NCBI RefSeq assembly: GCF_000519005.1
Contig: NZ_JAER01000013.1
Coordinates: 53,472-117,471, forward strand
Direction: 5' to 3'
Length of the DNA stretch: 64,000 nucleotides
Source: Nocardioides sp. J54
GTDB taxonomy: Bacteria > Actinomycetota > Actinomycetes > Propionibacteriales > Nocardioidaceae
Positions 35,979 to 44,659 of the stretch are shown here, one piece after another. The notes under the pieces are model-generated. The model worked only from the letters and a program-made list of their open reading frames with translations. It had not been told where the DNA came from and did not search any database. Position 1 is the stretch's first letter. The number at the start of each line of letters is the position of its first letter. A program made the position numbers and the translations under genes.

Positions 35979-36997
35979 CCATCACCTCCCTGCGCATCGG
36001 CACCCGTCGCAGCGCGCTGGCCACCACCCAGTCCGGGCACGTCGCCGACGCCCTGCGCGAGCTCGCCGGCATCGAGACGCCGCTGGTGGAGATCACCACC
36101 GACGGCGACCGCAGCCAGGCCGAGAACACCCCGCTCGCCGGCGCCCCGTCGACCGGCGTGTTCGTCAGCGCCCTGCGTGACGCGCTGCTGGCCGGCGAGG
36201 TCGACGTGGCCGTGCACTCGCTGAAGGACCTGCCGACGTACGCCGAGGAGGGGATCACCCTCGTCGCCGTACCCCCGCGCCAGGACCCGCGCGACGTGAT
36301 CGTCGCCCGTGACGGCCTCACCCTCGGCGAGCTGCCCGTCGGCAGCCGCGTCGGCACCGGTTCGCCCCGCCGGGTCGCGCAGCTCGAGGCGCTCGGCCTC
36401 GGCCTGGAGATCAGCGGCCTGCGCGGCAACGTCGACACCCGCATCGGCAAGGTCCGCTCCGGCGAGCTCGACGCGGTCGTGCTCGCGCGTGCCGGCCTGG
36501 CCCGCCTCGGCCGCGCCGACGAGGCGACCGAGGTGCTCGACCCGCTCCAGGTGCTCCCGGCCCCCGGCCAGGGCGCGCTCGCGGTGGAGTGCCGCAGCGA
36601 CGACGCCGAGACGATCGCGCTGGTCGCGCAGCTCGACGACCCCGCCACCCGGGCCGCGATCAGCGCCGAGCGCACCCTGATGGCTCACCTCGAGGGTGGC
36701 TGCGCCGCCCCGATCGGAGCCCTGGCCGAGCTGGCCGAGGGCGACGACGGCCCCGAGATCTGGCTGCGGGCGGTGATCCTCTCGCCCGACGGCGCCCTGT
36801 CGGTGCGTCGGTCCGGGTCGGCCCCGCTCGGCGCCGAACCCGCCGGCTGGCCGGCGGCCGCGGCCGCGCTGGGTGCGTCCGTCGCCGCCGAGATGCTCGA
36901 GGACGGCGCCGGCGACCTGGTCGGACCACCCGGCCCGCCACCCCACGGAGACCAAGTCCCCCCATCCGCACGACCTGCAGAGGTGCACAACGCATGA
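35975..36997 (+). CDS. hemC: Hydroxymethylbilane synthase
   Basis: 340 aa from the GTG at 35975 (GTGA overlap with hemA). Polymerises four porphobilinogens. RIGTRRSALATTQ at the start, VHSLKDLPTY, GSPRRVAQLEAL, GLRGNVDTRIGK and the dipyrromethane cofactor Cys in HLEGGCAAPIGAL identify the enzyme. The tail is Pro-rich. It overlaps hemD by ATGA. Confidence 0.97.
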   Translation: MTITSLRIGTRRSALATTQSGHVADALRELAGIETPLVEITTDGDRSQAENTPLAGAPSTGVFVSALRDALLAGEVDVAVHSLKDLPTYAEEGITLVAVPPRQDPRDVIVARDGLTLGELPVGSRVGTGSPRRVAQLEALGLGLEISGLRGNVDTRIGKVRSGELDAVVLARAGLARLGRADEATEVLDPLQVLPAPGQGALAVECRSDDAETIALVAQLDDPATRAAISAERTLMAHLEGGCAAPIGALAELAEGDDGPEIWLRAVILSPDGALSVRRSGSAPLGAEPAGWPAAAAALGASVAAEMLEDGAGDLVGPPGPPPHGDQVPPSARPAEVHNA

Positions 36998-38655
36998 CGC
37001 GAGCCACGACAGCCAAGTCGGCTGCCCCGACTCCCGCCCCCCAGGCCAAGCCCGGCGGTGTTGCCTTCGTCGGCACCGGCCCCGGTGACCCGGACCTGCT
37101 GACGGTGCGTGCGGTCAAGCTCATCGAGGACGCCGACGTCGTCGTCACCGAGGACCCCGCCCACGCCGACCTGGTCCGCGTCGTACGCGCCCGGGCCGCG
37201 ACCGTCGGCGAGGACACCACCGACGAGCTCGAGGTCGTCGACGGCGGCTTCGGCGAGGACGGCCAGCCGCTGACCCACGCCGCCCGCGCGAAGGTGGTGC
37301 TGAAGCAGGCCAAGCGCGGCCTGCGCGTCGTGCGCCTCCTCGGCGGCGACCCGTTCCTCTACGCCTCGGGCCCCGAGGAGGCGCAGGCCGTCGCCAAGGC
37401 CGGCATCGCCTTCGAGGTCGTCCCCGGCGTCTCGTCGATCGGTGCGGTCCCGGCGTACGCCGGCATCCCGCTGACCACCAAGGACCACCGCGAGGTGGCC
37501 GTGGTGACCTGCGGCGACAAGGTCGACTGGAGCCGCTACGCCGACTCCCCGACCCTCGTCCTGCTCTCGGCGGTCGGCCAGATCGGCGACATCGCCAAGC
37601 AGCTGATCGCGATCGGCCGCAAGCCGGAGACCCCGGTCGCGATGACCCGCGTCGGCACCACCACCGAGCAGCAGACGGTCACCTCGACCCTCGAGCGGAT
37701 CGCCGCGGACGCCCGCGCCGCCCGGATCGCGCCGCCGGCCATCACGGTCATCGGCTCGGTCGTCGACCTGCGCGAGAAGCTGTCGTGGTTCGAGACCAAG
37801 CCGCTGTTCGGCTGGCGCGTCCTGGTGCCTCGCACCAAGGAGCAGTCCGCCTCGCTCTCGCAGCGCATCCGCGAGTTCGGCGGCGTGCCGGAGGAGGTCC
37901 CGACCATCTCGGTCGAGCCGCCGCGCAACCCGCAGCAGATGGACAAGGCCGTCCGCGGCCTCGTCGAGGGCCGCTACGAGTGGATCGCGTTCACCTCGGT
38001 CAACGCCGTCAAGGCGGTCCGGGAGAAGTTCGAGGAGTACGGCCTCGACGCCCGTGCCTTCTCCGGCCTCAAGATCGCCGCGGTCGGCGACAAGACCGCC
38101 GAGGCGATCGCGAACTGGGGCCTGCGCGCCGACCTGGTGCCCTCCGGCGAACAGTCCGCCGCCGGCCTCCTCGAGGACTGGCCCGAGTACGACGAGCAGC
38201 TTGACCCGATCAACCGGGTCTTCCTGCCGCGTGCCGACATCGCGACCGAGAACCTCGTCGCCGGCCTGATCGACCTCGGCTGGGAGTGCGACGACGTCAC
38301 GGCGTACCGCACCGTCCGGGCCGCCCCGCCGCCGGCGCCGACCCGCGACGCGATCAAGACCGGCAAGTTCGACGCCGTCGTCTTCACGTCGTCCTCGACC
38401 GTGCGCAACCTCGTCGGCATCGCCGGCAAGCCGCACCCGTCGACGGTCATCGCCGTCATCGGGCCCGCCACGGCGAAGACCGCCGAGGAGCACGGCCTGC
38501 GCGTCGACGTGATGGCCCCCAAGCCGGACGTCGACCTGCTCGTCGAGGCCCTCGCCGGCTTCGGTGCCGAGCGTCGCGCCGCGATGATCGAGGCGGGGGA
38601 GCCGGTCACGAAGCCGAGCGACCGCAAGCCGTCCTCGCGCCGCAAGAAGGCCTGA
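36994..38655 (+). CDS. hemD: Fused SUMT-like methyltransferase / uroporphyrinogen-III synthase
   Basis: 553 aa. Residues 20-265 are a uroporphyrinogen-III methyltransferase-type domain: VGTGPGDPDLLTVRAVKLI, LLGGDPFLYASGPEEAQA and VPGVSSIGAVPAYAGIPL. Residues 270-530 are the HemD synthase domain (LVPRTKEQSASLSQRIRE, FTSVNAVKAV, FTSSSTVRNL). The first domain has drifted: the expected GRGGEE is ASGPEE and the YMG segment before the last strand reads LLSAVG, so methyl transfer is uncertain. The fusion is typical of actinobacteria. A basic Lys/Arg/Ser tail ends the protein. A strong hairpin follows. Confidence 0.92.
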   Translation: MTRATTAKSAAPTPAPQAKPGGVAFVGTGPGDPDLLTVRAVKLIEDADVVVTEDPAHADLVRVVRARAATVGEDTTDELEVVDGGFGEDGQPLTHAARAKVVLKQAKRGLRVVRLLGGDPFLYASGPEEAQAVAKAGIAFEVVPGVSSIGAVPAYAGIPLTTKDHREVAVVTCGDKVDWSRYADSPTLVLLSAVGQIGDIAKQLIAIGRKPETPVAMTRVGTTTEQQTVTSTLERIAADARAARIAPPAITVIGSVVDLREKLSWFETKPLFGWRVLVPRTKEQSASLSQRIREFGGVPEEVPTISVEPPRNPQQMDKAVRGLVEGRYEWIAFTSVNAVKAVREKFEEYGLDARAFSGLKIAAVGDKTAEAIANWGLRADLVPSGEQSAAGLLEDWPEYDEQLDPINRVFLPRADIATENLVAGLIDLGWECDDVTAYRTVRAAPPPAPTRDAIKTGKFDAVVFTSSSTVRNLVGIAGKPHPSTVIAVIGPATAKTAEEHGLRVDVMAPKPDVDLLVEALAGFGAERRAAMIEAGEPVTKPSDRKPSSRRKKA

Positions 38656-38675
38656 CCCCCGCCAGCCCGGTCCTC

Positions 38676-38713
38676 CACCGGCCCCGCCCCCGTCATCCGG
38701 GGCGGGGCCGGTG
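38676..38713 (+). terminator. Hairpin terminator after hemD
   Basis: A perfect 15-bp inverted repeat (38676-38690 with 38699-38713) around an 8-nt loop starts 20 bp after the hemD stop and probably ends the rex-hemACD transcript. There is no U-tract. Confidence 0.78.
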
Positions 38714-38733
38714 CCGGTCTCCCCAGCGACCCC

Positions 38734-38954
38734 GTCGGGACGTCACTCCTGGCGCGTCGAGACGTCAGTTGTGGCGGGTGAGACGTCAGCTGTGGCCCGT
38801 CGAATGGTCAGTTGGGGCACGTCGAGTGGTCGCGTCCCGCGCGTACGCCGGCCGTGACGTCTCGACGGGCCAGAAGTGATCACTCAACGGGCCACAACTG
38901 ACGTCTCGACGAGCCCGAAGTGACCCTTCAACCCGCCACGAGTGACGCCTCGAC
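38734..38954. repeat. 22-bp repeat array 3: 5 forward and 5 inverted units
   Basis: Forward units start at 38734, 38756, 38778 (one base short), 38799 and 38821. After two bases, five inverted 22-bp units fill 38845-38954. The array takes up nearly all of the 342-bp gap between hemD and hemB that is not the terminator or the hemB promoter. Together the halves could form one long imperfect hairpin. Confidence 0.85.
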
Positions 38955-38985
38955 CGTCCGGTGGGGACGGCGTGGCGGGCGCTCC

Positions 38986-38991
38986 TAGGAT
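38986..38991 (+). promoter_or_regulatory. -10 element of a leaderless hemB promoter
   Basis: TAGGAT ends 6 nt before the hemB GTG, so the mRNA probably starts at or next to the start codon. No clear -35 is visible. Similar hexamers 6-8 nt before starts recur through the window. Confidence 0.55.
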
Positions 38992-38997
38992 GGACGG

Positions 38998-39990
38998 GTG
39001 ACCGACCTCGCCCGTCCCGTCGTCCGCCCGCGCCGCCTGCGCACCACCCCCGCGATGCGGGACCTGGTCGCCGAGACCACCCTGCGCCCGGCGCAGCTGG
39101 TGCTCCCGATGTTCGTGCGGGAGGGGGCGAGCGAGCCGGCGCCGATCAGCTCCATGCCGGGCGTCGTCCAGCACAGTCGCGACTCGCTGCGCCGCGCCGC
39201 GACGGAGGCCGCCGAGGCCGGCCTGCGCGGGGTGATGCTCTTCGGCGTCCCGCAGGCCAAGGACGCCGACGGCACCGGCGCCACCGACCCCGACGGCATC
39301 CTCAACGTCGCCATCGCCGACGTCGTCAGCGAGGTCGGCGACGCGCTCGTGGTGATGGGCGACCTGTGCCTCGACGAGTTCACCGACCACGGCCACTGCG
39401 GGGTGCTCACCCCCGAGGGCACCGTCGACAACGACGCCACCCTGGCCCGGTACGCCGACATGGCGGTCGTGCAGGCGCAGGCCGGCGTCCACATGGTCGG
39501 CCCCAGCGGGATGATGGACGGCCAGGTCGCCGTCGTGCGCGACGCGCTCGACGCGGCCGGCTTCACCGACGTGGGCATCCTCGCCTACTCCGCGAAGTAC
39601 GCCTCCGCCTTCTTCGGTCCCTTCCGCGAGGCCGTCGACAGCTCGCTCGAGGGCGACCGGCGCACCTACCAGCAGGACGCCCGCAACGGCCGCGAGAGCA
39701 TCCGTGAGGTGCTCCTCGACATCGAGGAGGGTGCCGACATCGTCATGGTCAAGCCCGCCCTGGCCTACCTCGACGTGCTGCGCCGCGTCGCCGACGCCGC
39801 CGGCGAGCTCGGCGTGCCGACGGCGGCGTACAACATCTCGGGGGAGTACGCCATGGTCGAGGCCGCCGCCGCCAACGGCTGGATCGACCGCGAGGCCGCC
39901 ATCCTCGAGACCCTCACCGCGATCAACCGCGCCGGCGCGGACGTGATCCTCACCTACTGGGCCACGGAAGCCGCCGGCCTGCTGGGCTGA
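38998..39990 (+). CDS. hemB: Delta-aminolevulinic acid dehydratase (porphobilinogen synthase)
   Basis: 330 aa from the GTG at 38998. It condenses two 5-aminolevulinate to porphobilinogen. Visible: [18 protein letters not shown], the metal-binding-site region [16 protein letters not shown] with Cys ligands, the first Schiff-base Lys in [15 protein letters not shown] and the second in [12 protein letters not shown]. It has its own leaderless-type promoter, separated from the rex-hemACD operon by a terminator and repeat array 3. Confidence 0.97.
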   Translation: MTDLARPVVRPRRLRTTPAMRDLVAETTLRPAQLVLPMFVREGASEPAPISSMPGVVQHSRDSLRRAATEAAEAGLRGVMLFGVPQAKDADGTGATDPDGILNVAIADVVSEVGDALVVMGDLCLDEFTDHGHCGVLTPEGTVDNDATLARYADMAVVQAQAGVHMVGPSGMMDGQVAVVRDALDAAGFTDVGILAYSAKYASAFFGPFREAVDSSLEGDRRTYQQDARNGRESIREVLLDIEEGADIVMVKPALAYLDVLRRVADAAGELGVPTAAYNISGEYAMVEAAAANGWIDREAAILETLTAINRAGADVILTYWATEAAGLLG

Positions 39991-40169
39991 ACTGCACTGA
40001 ACTGCGCGAGCGTGTCGCCTGTCGAGGCCTGCGCGCGGGCGCTCGCCGGCTCGGCCCGCACTTGTCCTCGACGCGCCTGCGGCGCGGGCGCCACGCTGCC
40101 GCGCCGCGGTTGTCTTGCGTAGGGCCTGCTCCGCCTGGCGGCGAGGCGGAGGTAGGCGGGCGGGCGTTG

Positions 40170-40217
40170 CTCCCGGTGGTTGAGGTGCGAGGCCGCCCGC
40201 GGCCGAGCCTCGAAACC
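40170..40217. repeat. 48-bp dispersed repeat, copy 2
   Basis: Identical over 48 bases to 21971-22018 and in the same orientation. A looser similarity continues downstream in both copies (CCGGGCC and then GGCGG(G/A)CTGTG). Confidence 0.85.
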
Positions 40218-40390
40218 GCCGGGCCTTCTCTGGCGGACTGTGGTGGCCCCAGTCCGGCGCAGCCGTGCGGGTGGTGTCGAGGTTCGGCGCAGGAGCGATC
40301 CGCAGTGCTGGCTGCCCGAGCGTGTCGCCTGTCGTGCGTCGGTCCTGCCGCCGCCCGGCGGCAAGCCGTGGGAGTCGCGGCGGGAAATGA

Positions 40391-40427
40391 CAAGAGCCCC
40401 GGCCTGGGGGGTGGGCCGGGGCTCTTG
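40391..40427 (-). terminator. Hairpin terminator of the lytic transglycosylase gene
   Basis: A perfect 14-bp inverted repeat (40391-40404 with 40414-40427) with a 9-nt loop lies 14 bp beyond the stop codon on the minus strand and ends in a short T-containing run (GTCATTT). Confidence 0.8.
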
Positions 40428-40441
40428 CGGGTCGGTCTGCG

Positions 40442-41713
40442 CTACTTGCCGAGTCCGTAGCTGAGCAGGCAGTTGAGCAGCTGCAGGCTCTGCGTCAGCT
40501 TCGGGTAGGCGGCCTGGCACTCGCTGCGGGCCTCCGCCTTGGTGAGCGGGCCGAGCAGGCCGGCGATCAGGTTCGAGGTCACCGTGCCGACGCCCTCGTC
40601 GATCGTCTCGACCGTCTCCTTGACGGCCTCGGCGCCCTTCTGGATCGGCTCGGGCAGCTTGCCGCCGCCGGTGCCGCCACCGGTGCCGCCGCCACCGCCG
40701 CCGGTGCTGCCGCCGCCGTCGCCGGAGCCGCCGCCGTCACCGCTGCCGCCGCCGGCGTTGGAGCCGCCGTCGGTGCTGCCGCCGGCGGAGCCGCCGTTCG
40801 AGCCGCCCGTGGAGCCGCCGGTCGAGCTGTTGCCCTTGCGGCCCTTGGTGGTCTTCGGGCCGTCGACGTTGAAGCTCGGCGGCTCGGGCACGACGTAGCC
40901 AGCGGCGGTCGTGTTGTTCGGGACCGAGGTGAAGTCACCCTCGAGGTAGGCGTTCATGATCCGCAGGACCAGGTCGACGTACGCGTCGCTGTGGTTGTAG
41001 CGGAAGACGGCCGCGCGCTGGCCGGCGACGGTGGAGAGGTCGCCGTCGCCGGAGCAGAGGTAGACGGCGGCGGCGAGCGCAGCGTCGTCGATGTCCTGCG
41101 GGTTGCGGGAGGCGTCGTCGTCGGCGTCCACGCCCACGACCTGCCAGGTCGACGGGATGAACTGCATCGGGCCGACGGCGCGGTCCCACTGGGTGTCGTT
41201 GTCGTAGACGCCGGCGTCGGTGTCCGAGATCGCCTTCGTGCCGTTCTTGCCGTTCAGCGGGATGCCGTAGATGCCGGGGGTCGCCACGCCGTCGTCGTTG
41301 AGGACGTTGCCGCCGAAGCGGCCGTGGTCGGACTCCACGCGGCCGATCGCGGCGATCAGCTGCCAGGTGATGTTGCAGGTCTTGTCGGCGGAGTTGATGA
41401 CCGTCTCGGCCCGCTGGTACGCCGCCAGGGCAGCCGCGGGGATCGCGTTGGTCGACGCCGCGTTGACGATGCCCGCCGCGTTGCCGCCGTTGAGGCCCTC
41501 CACCTCAGCGGGGTCGGACAGGCTCGCCGGGTCCTCGATGGACTCCTCGGGCACCGAGGTGCCGTCGGTGACCTGGCCCGGGCTCGGGGCCGCGACGACC
41601 GGGGCCGTCACGCCGCCGATGCCGGCGACGGAGGCCGTCCACGCTGCCGACAGCAGAGCGAGCGGAATGATGGTGGCGGCGCGCTGCAGCCGTCCCAGAC
41701 GCTTCCTCGACAT
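40442..41713 (-). CDS. Secreted lytic transglycosylase (MltB/SLT-type)
   Basis: 423 aa from the ATG at 41713. A signal peptide (RRLG..AATIIPLALLSAAWTASVAG) precedes a lytic transglycosylase domain: TWQLIAAIGRVESDHGRFGGN contains the catalytic Glu of the RVESDHG motif, then RAVGPMQFIPSTWQ and ALAAAVYLCSG. It cleaves peptidoglycan glycan strands outside the membrane. A Gly/Ser-rich linker (about 300-355, repeats of GGS type) leads to a conserved C-terminal helix pair with two Cys. A perfect match to the BldN-type promoter lies upstream, with a leader of about 120 nt containing a 7-bp hairpin at 41732-41748. Confidence 0.92.
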   Translation of the reverse strand: MSRKRLGRLQRAATIIPLALLSAAWTASVAGIGGVTAPVVAAPSPGQVTDGTSVPEESIEDPASLSDPAEVEGLNGGNAAGIVNAASTNAIPAAALAAYQRAETVINSADKTCNITWQLIAAIGRVESDHGRFGGNVLNDDGVATPGIYGIPLNGKNGTKAISDTDAGVYDNDTQWDRAVGPMQFIPSTWQVVGVDADDDASRNPQDIDDAALAAAVYLCSGDGDLSTVAGQRAAVFRYNHSDAYVDLVLRIMNAYLEGDFTSVPNNTTAAGYVVPEPPSFNVDGPKTTKGRKGNSSTGGSTGGSNGGSAGGSTDGGSNAGGGSGDGGGSGDGGGSTGGGGGGTGGGTGGGKLPEPIQKGAEAVKETVETIDEGVGTVTSNLIAGLLGPLTKAEARSECQAAYPKLTQSLQLLNCLLSYGLGK

Positions 41714-41842
41714 GTACCGTCTCTCTCCCCTGGCCACCACCGGTGGCCTTCTCGCGTGGGCCGCTCCCTCTAAGCCCCCACCTGTACGCCGGCCGCTCCG
41801 ACCGACCCACGGTGGGACCGTCGAGACGGGCGCGACACCTGG

Positions 41843-41871
41843 TCAACGAATCGTGACACAGCGGGGTTACG
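41843..41871 (-). promoter_or_regulatory. Candidate BldN-type promoter of the lytic transglycosylase gene
   Basis: CGTAAC (41871-41866), a 17-bp spacer and CGTTGA (41848-41843) on the minus strand match the sigma-BldN consensus as recalled at all 12 positions. Spacing is the same as for the anti-sigma promoter at 26325-26353. The start codon is 129 bp further on. The rest of the 320-bp gap to hemL shows no gene. Confidence 0.68.
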
Positions 41872-42033
41872 GGTGTCACATGATCCAGCCCACAATGCGG
41901 GCGGTGTGGTAGGTGTCCGCGACACGGCGACACCGGATCCGGTGCCACCCCCGCGCGGGCCCGCGCGTTCAGGCGGCTCTCAGGAAGCGACGGCGATGTC
42001 GGCCGGTCAGGGTCGATCGGTGACAATGCTTCG

Positions 42034-43371
42034 GTGCCCGATCTCGAGACCACCGGCGTGACCAGCGGCTCCGACGACCTCTTCGCCCGGGCCCGAGCGG
42101 TGACCCCGGGCGGGGTCAACTCGCCGGTGCGTGCGTTCAACGCCGTCGGCGGCACCCCGCGCTTCATCCGCTCCGCCTCCGGCCCCTGGCTGACCGACGT
42201 CGACGGCAACACCTACGTCGACCTGATCTGCTCCTGGGGGCCGATGCTCCTGGGCCACGGCCACCCGGCCGTGCTCGAGGCCGTGCAGGCCGCGGTGGCC
42301 CGCGGCACGTCGTACGGCACGCCCACGGAGGGCGAGGTCGCCCTCGTCGAGGCGATCGTCGAGCGCACCCCCGTCGAGCGGTTGCGCCTGGTCTCCTCCG
42401 GCACCGAGGCGACCATGTCGGCGATCCGGCTCGCCCGTGGCTTCACCGGCCGTGACGTCGTCGTGAAGTTCGCCGGTTGCTACCACGGCCACGTCGACTC
42501 GCTGCTCGCCTCGGCCGGCTCCGGGCTGACCACCTTCTCCATCCCCGGCACCCCCGGCGTCCCGGCCAGCTCCACCGAGCTCACCCTGGTGCTGCCCTAC
42601 AACGACCGCGACGCGGTGACGGCGGCCTTCGCCGAGCACGGCGACCGGATCGCCTGCCTGATCACCGAGGCCGCCCCCGGCAACATGGGCGTGGTCCCGC
42701 CGGCGCCCGGCTTCAACCAGTTCCTCGCCGAGACCTGCCGCGCCCACGGGGCGCTGTTCATCAGCGACGAGGTGATGACCGGCTTCCGCGTCTCGCGCAG
42801 CGGCCAGTGGGGCACCGACGGCGCCGTCGAGGGCTGGGCGCCGGACCTGATGACCTTCGGCAAGGTGATGGGCGGCGGCCTGCCCGCCGCGGCCTTCGGC
42901 GGCCGCGCCGACGTCATGGGCCACCTCGCGCCGGAGGGGCCGGTCTACCAGGCCGGCACCCTGTCCGGGAACCCCGTCGCCACCGCCGCCGGCCTGGCCA
43001 CCCTCACCGCGGCGACCGACGAGGTCTACGCCCGCCTCGACGAGGTCGCCGGCGCCCTGCGCGCCGGCGTCACCGAGACGTTCACCGCCGCCGGCCTCCC
43101 GCACGTCATCCAGTCGACCGGCTCGATGTTCTCGGTCTTCCTCACCGAGGAGCCGGTGACGAGCTACGCGGAGGCGCAGCGCACCGACGTGCCGGCGTAC
43201 GCCGCGCTCTTCCACTCCATGCTCGACCAGGGCGTGCACCTGCCGCCGTCGGCCTACGAGGCGTGGTTCGTCTCGGCCTCGCACGACGACCGGGCCGTCC
43301 AGCAGGTCCTCGACGCCCTGCCGGCGGCCGCCCGCGCCGCGGCCGCGGCCGCAACCTCCCAGGAGAGCTGA
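42034..43371 (+). CDS. hemL: Glutamate-1-semialdehyde 2,1-aminomutase
   Basis: 445 aa from the GTG at 42034. A PLP enzyme that makes 5-aminolevulinate. Visible: [16 protein letters not shown], the substrate region [44 protein letters not shown] and the PLP Lys in [19 protein letters not shown] near residue 288. It is followed after 1 bp by the phosphatase gene and probably leads the hemL-resA-ccd-resB-ccsB operon. Confidence 0.97.
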   Translation: MPDLETTGVTSGSDDLFARARAVTPGGVNSPVRAFNAVGGTPRFIRSASGPWLTDVDGNTYVDLICSWGPMLLGHGHPAVLEAVQAAVARGTSYGTPTEGEVALVEAIVERTPVERLRLVSSGTEATMSAIRLARGFTGRDVVVKFAGCYHGHVDSLLASAGSGLTTFSIPGTPGVPASSTELTLVLPYNDRDAVTAAFAEHGDRIACLITEAAPGNMGVVPPAPGFNQFLAETCRAHGALFISDEVMTGFRVSRSGQWGTDGAVEGWAPDLMTFGKVMGGGLPAAAFGGRADVMGHLAPEGPVYQAGTLSGNPVATAAGLATLTAATDEVYARLDEVAGALRAGVTETFTAAGLPHVIQSTGSMFSVFLTEEPVTSYAEAQRTDVPAYAALFHSMLDQGVHLPPSAYEAWFVSASHDDRAVQQVLDALPAAARAAAAAATSQES

Positions 43372-43372
43372 C

Positions 43373-44068
43373 ATGACCAGCCCCGACACGATCGTCCACC
43401 TCGTCCGCCACGGCGAGGTCCACAACCCCGGCGGCATCCTCTACGGCCGCCGCGACGGCTTCCACCTCTCGACCCGCGGCCGCGCGATGGCCGACCGGGT
43501 CGCCGAGGCCCTCCAGGGCAACGACATCACCGTCATCCGCTCCTCGCCGCTCGAGCGGGCGCAGGAGACCGCCGCGCCGCTCGCCGCCGCGCTCGGGCTC
43601 GAGGTCGGCCCGGAGCCGCGGGTCATCGAGTCGGAGAACCGGTTCGAGGGCCTGACCTTCGGCAAGGGCAACAACGCGCTGCGCAACCCGCTGCTGTGGC
43701 GCCACCTCTACAACCCGTTCCGGCCGTCGTGGGGCGAGCCGTACAAGGCGATCGTCGCCCGGATGATGGCCGCCGTCCACGACGCGCGCCTCGAGGCCGA
43801 GGGCCACGAGGCCGTCCTGGTCTCCCACCAGCTGCCGATCTGGACGACCCGCCTGGCGGCGGAGAAGCGCTCCTTCCTGCACGACCCGCGCAAGCGGCAG
43901 TGCACCCTGTGCTCGATCACCTCCTTCGGGTTCGCCGGCGACCGGCTCGTCGAGATCTCCTACGCCGAGCCGGCGATCGACCTCATCCCGACCGGCGACA
44001 TCGCCGCGCCGTTCTCGGCCGGTGACGCCCCCGAGGAGAACAAGCCGGAGGGGACGCCGCCGGCATGA
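43373..44068 (+). CDS. Histidine phosphatase family protein (phosphoglycerate mutase-like)
   Basis: 231 aa. The RHG motif VHLVRHGEVHN is at residues 8-18, the second Arg in SSPLERAQETA and the second catalytic His in VLVSHQLPIWTTR. A broad phosphohydrolase family; the substrate is unknown. M. tuberculosis has the same gene (Rv0525) between hemL and the ResA-like gene. The ATGA overlap with the thioredoxin-like gene suggests a role linked to haem or cytochrome assembly. Confidence 0.9.
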   Translation: MTSPDTIVHLVRHGEVHNPGGILYGRRDGFHLSTRGRAMADRVAEALQGNDITVIRSSPLERAQETAAPLAAALGLEVGPEPRVIESENRFEGLTFGKGNNALRNPLLWRHLYNPFRPSWGEPYKAIVARMMAAVHDARLEAEGHEAVLVSHQLPIWTTRLAAEKRSFLHDPRKRQCTLCSITSFGFAGDRLVEISYAEPAIDLIPTGDIAAPFSAGDAPEENKPEGTPPA

Positions 44069-44646
44069 TGCGCCTCGCCCGCGCGGCGGCCGCCCTGGCC
44101 GTCGTACCCCTGCTGACGACTGCGTGCACCGACGTCGGCGGGACGGGCGACCTCGAGTACGTCGGGGGCAGCGGCGCGATCGTCCAGGTCGCGACGGAGA
44201 AGCGGCAGGACCCCGTCGAGATCAGCGGTACGACGGTCCAGGGCGAGCCGCTCGACGTGACCGACCTGCGCGGCAAGGCCGTGGTCCTCAACGTCTGGTG
44301 GTCCGGCTGCGGCCCGTGCCGCACCGAGATGCCGATGCTCGTCGACGCCGAGGACCAGCTCGGCGAGGACCAGCCCGACCGGGTCGCCTTCGTCGGCATC
44401 AACATCCGTGACCTCGCGCCCGAGAACGCCGCGGCTTTCGAGCGGGACCGCGGCGTCGACTACCCCTCGCTCTACGACCCGGGCAGCGAGTCCCTGCTCG
44501 CGCTGGGCGACTACGCGCCGCCGTCGATGCCGGCGACGCTGGTCCTCGACCCCGACGGTCGGGTCGCGGCCCTGATCAACGGCCCCGTGCCGTCGAAGGG
44601 CACCCTGGTCACCCTCGTCGAGGACGTCCTGGCGGAGAGCGCCTGA
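44065..44646 (+). CDS. resA: TlpA/ResA-type thioredoxin lipoprotein
   Basis: 193 aa. A lipobox (LLTTAC, lipidated Cys near residue 21) follows a short signal peptide. The thioredoxin fold carries NVWWSGCGPCRTEMPML (CGPC active site) and cis-Pro PPSMPATLVLD. It probably reduces apocytochrome c haem-binding Cys outside the membrane, with CcdA supplying electrons. It is in the System II cytochrome c gene set. Confidence 0.92.
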   Translation: MMRLARAAAALAVVPLLTTACTDVGGTGDLEYVGGSGAIVQVATEKRQDPVEISGTTVQGEPLDVTDLRGKAVVLNVWWSGCGPCRTEMPMLVDAEDQLGEDQPDRVAFVGINIRDLAPENAAAFERDRGVDYPSLYDPGSESLLALGDYAPPSMPATLVLDPDGRVAALINGPVPSKGTLVTLVEDVLAESA

Positions 44647-44659
44647 TGGGGACCGTCTG

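Larger units (their letters stand above)
39991..40441. other. Gene-free repeat island between hemB and the lytic transglycosylase
   Basis: 451 bp without a credible gene. It contains a GCGCGAGCGTGTCGCCTGTCG motif family (from about 40004, and a variant near 40318), the 48-bp dispersed repeat at 40170-40217, and the terminator of the minus-strand transglycosylase gene at 40391-40427. The layout resembles the island at 21.9 kb. Confidence 0.7.

Noticed and set aside
41714..41842. Cyclic di-AMP (ydaO) riboswitch in the transglycosylase leader
   Set aside because: Attractive because disA is present and such genes are often targets, but I could not find the conserved ydaO core; only a simple 7-bp hairpin is seen. 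A covariance-model search would decide.
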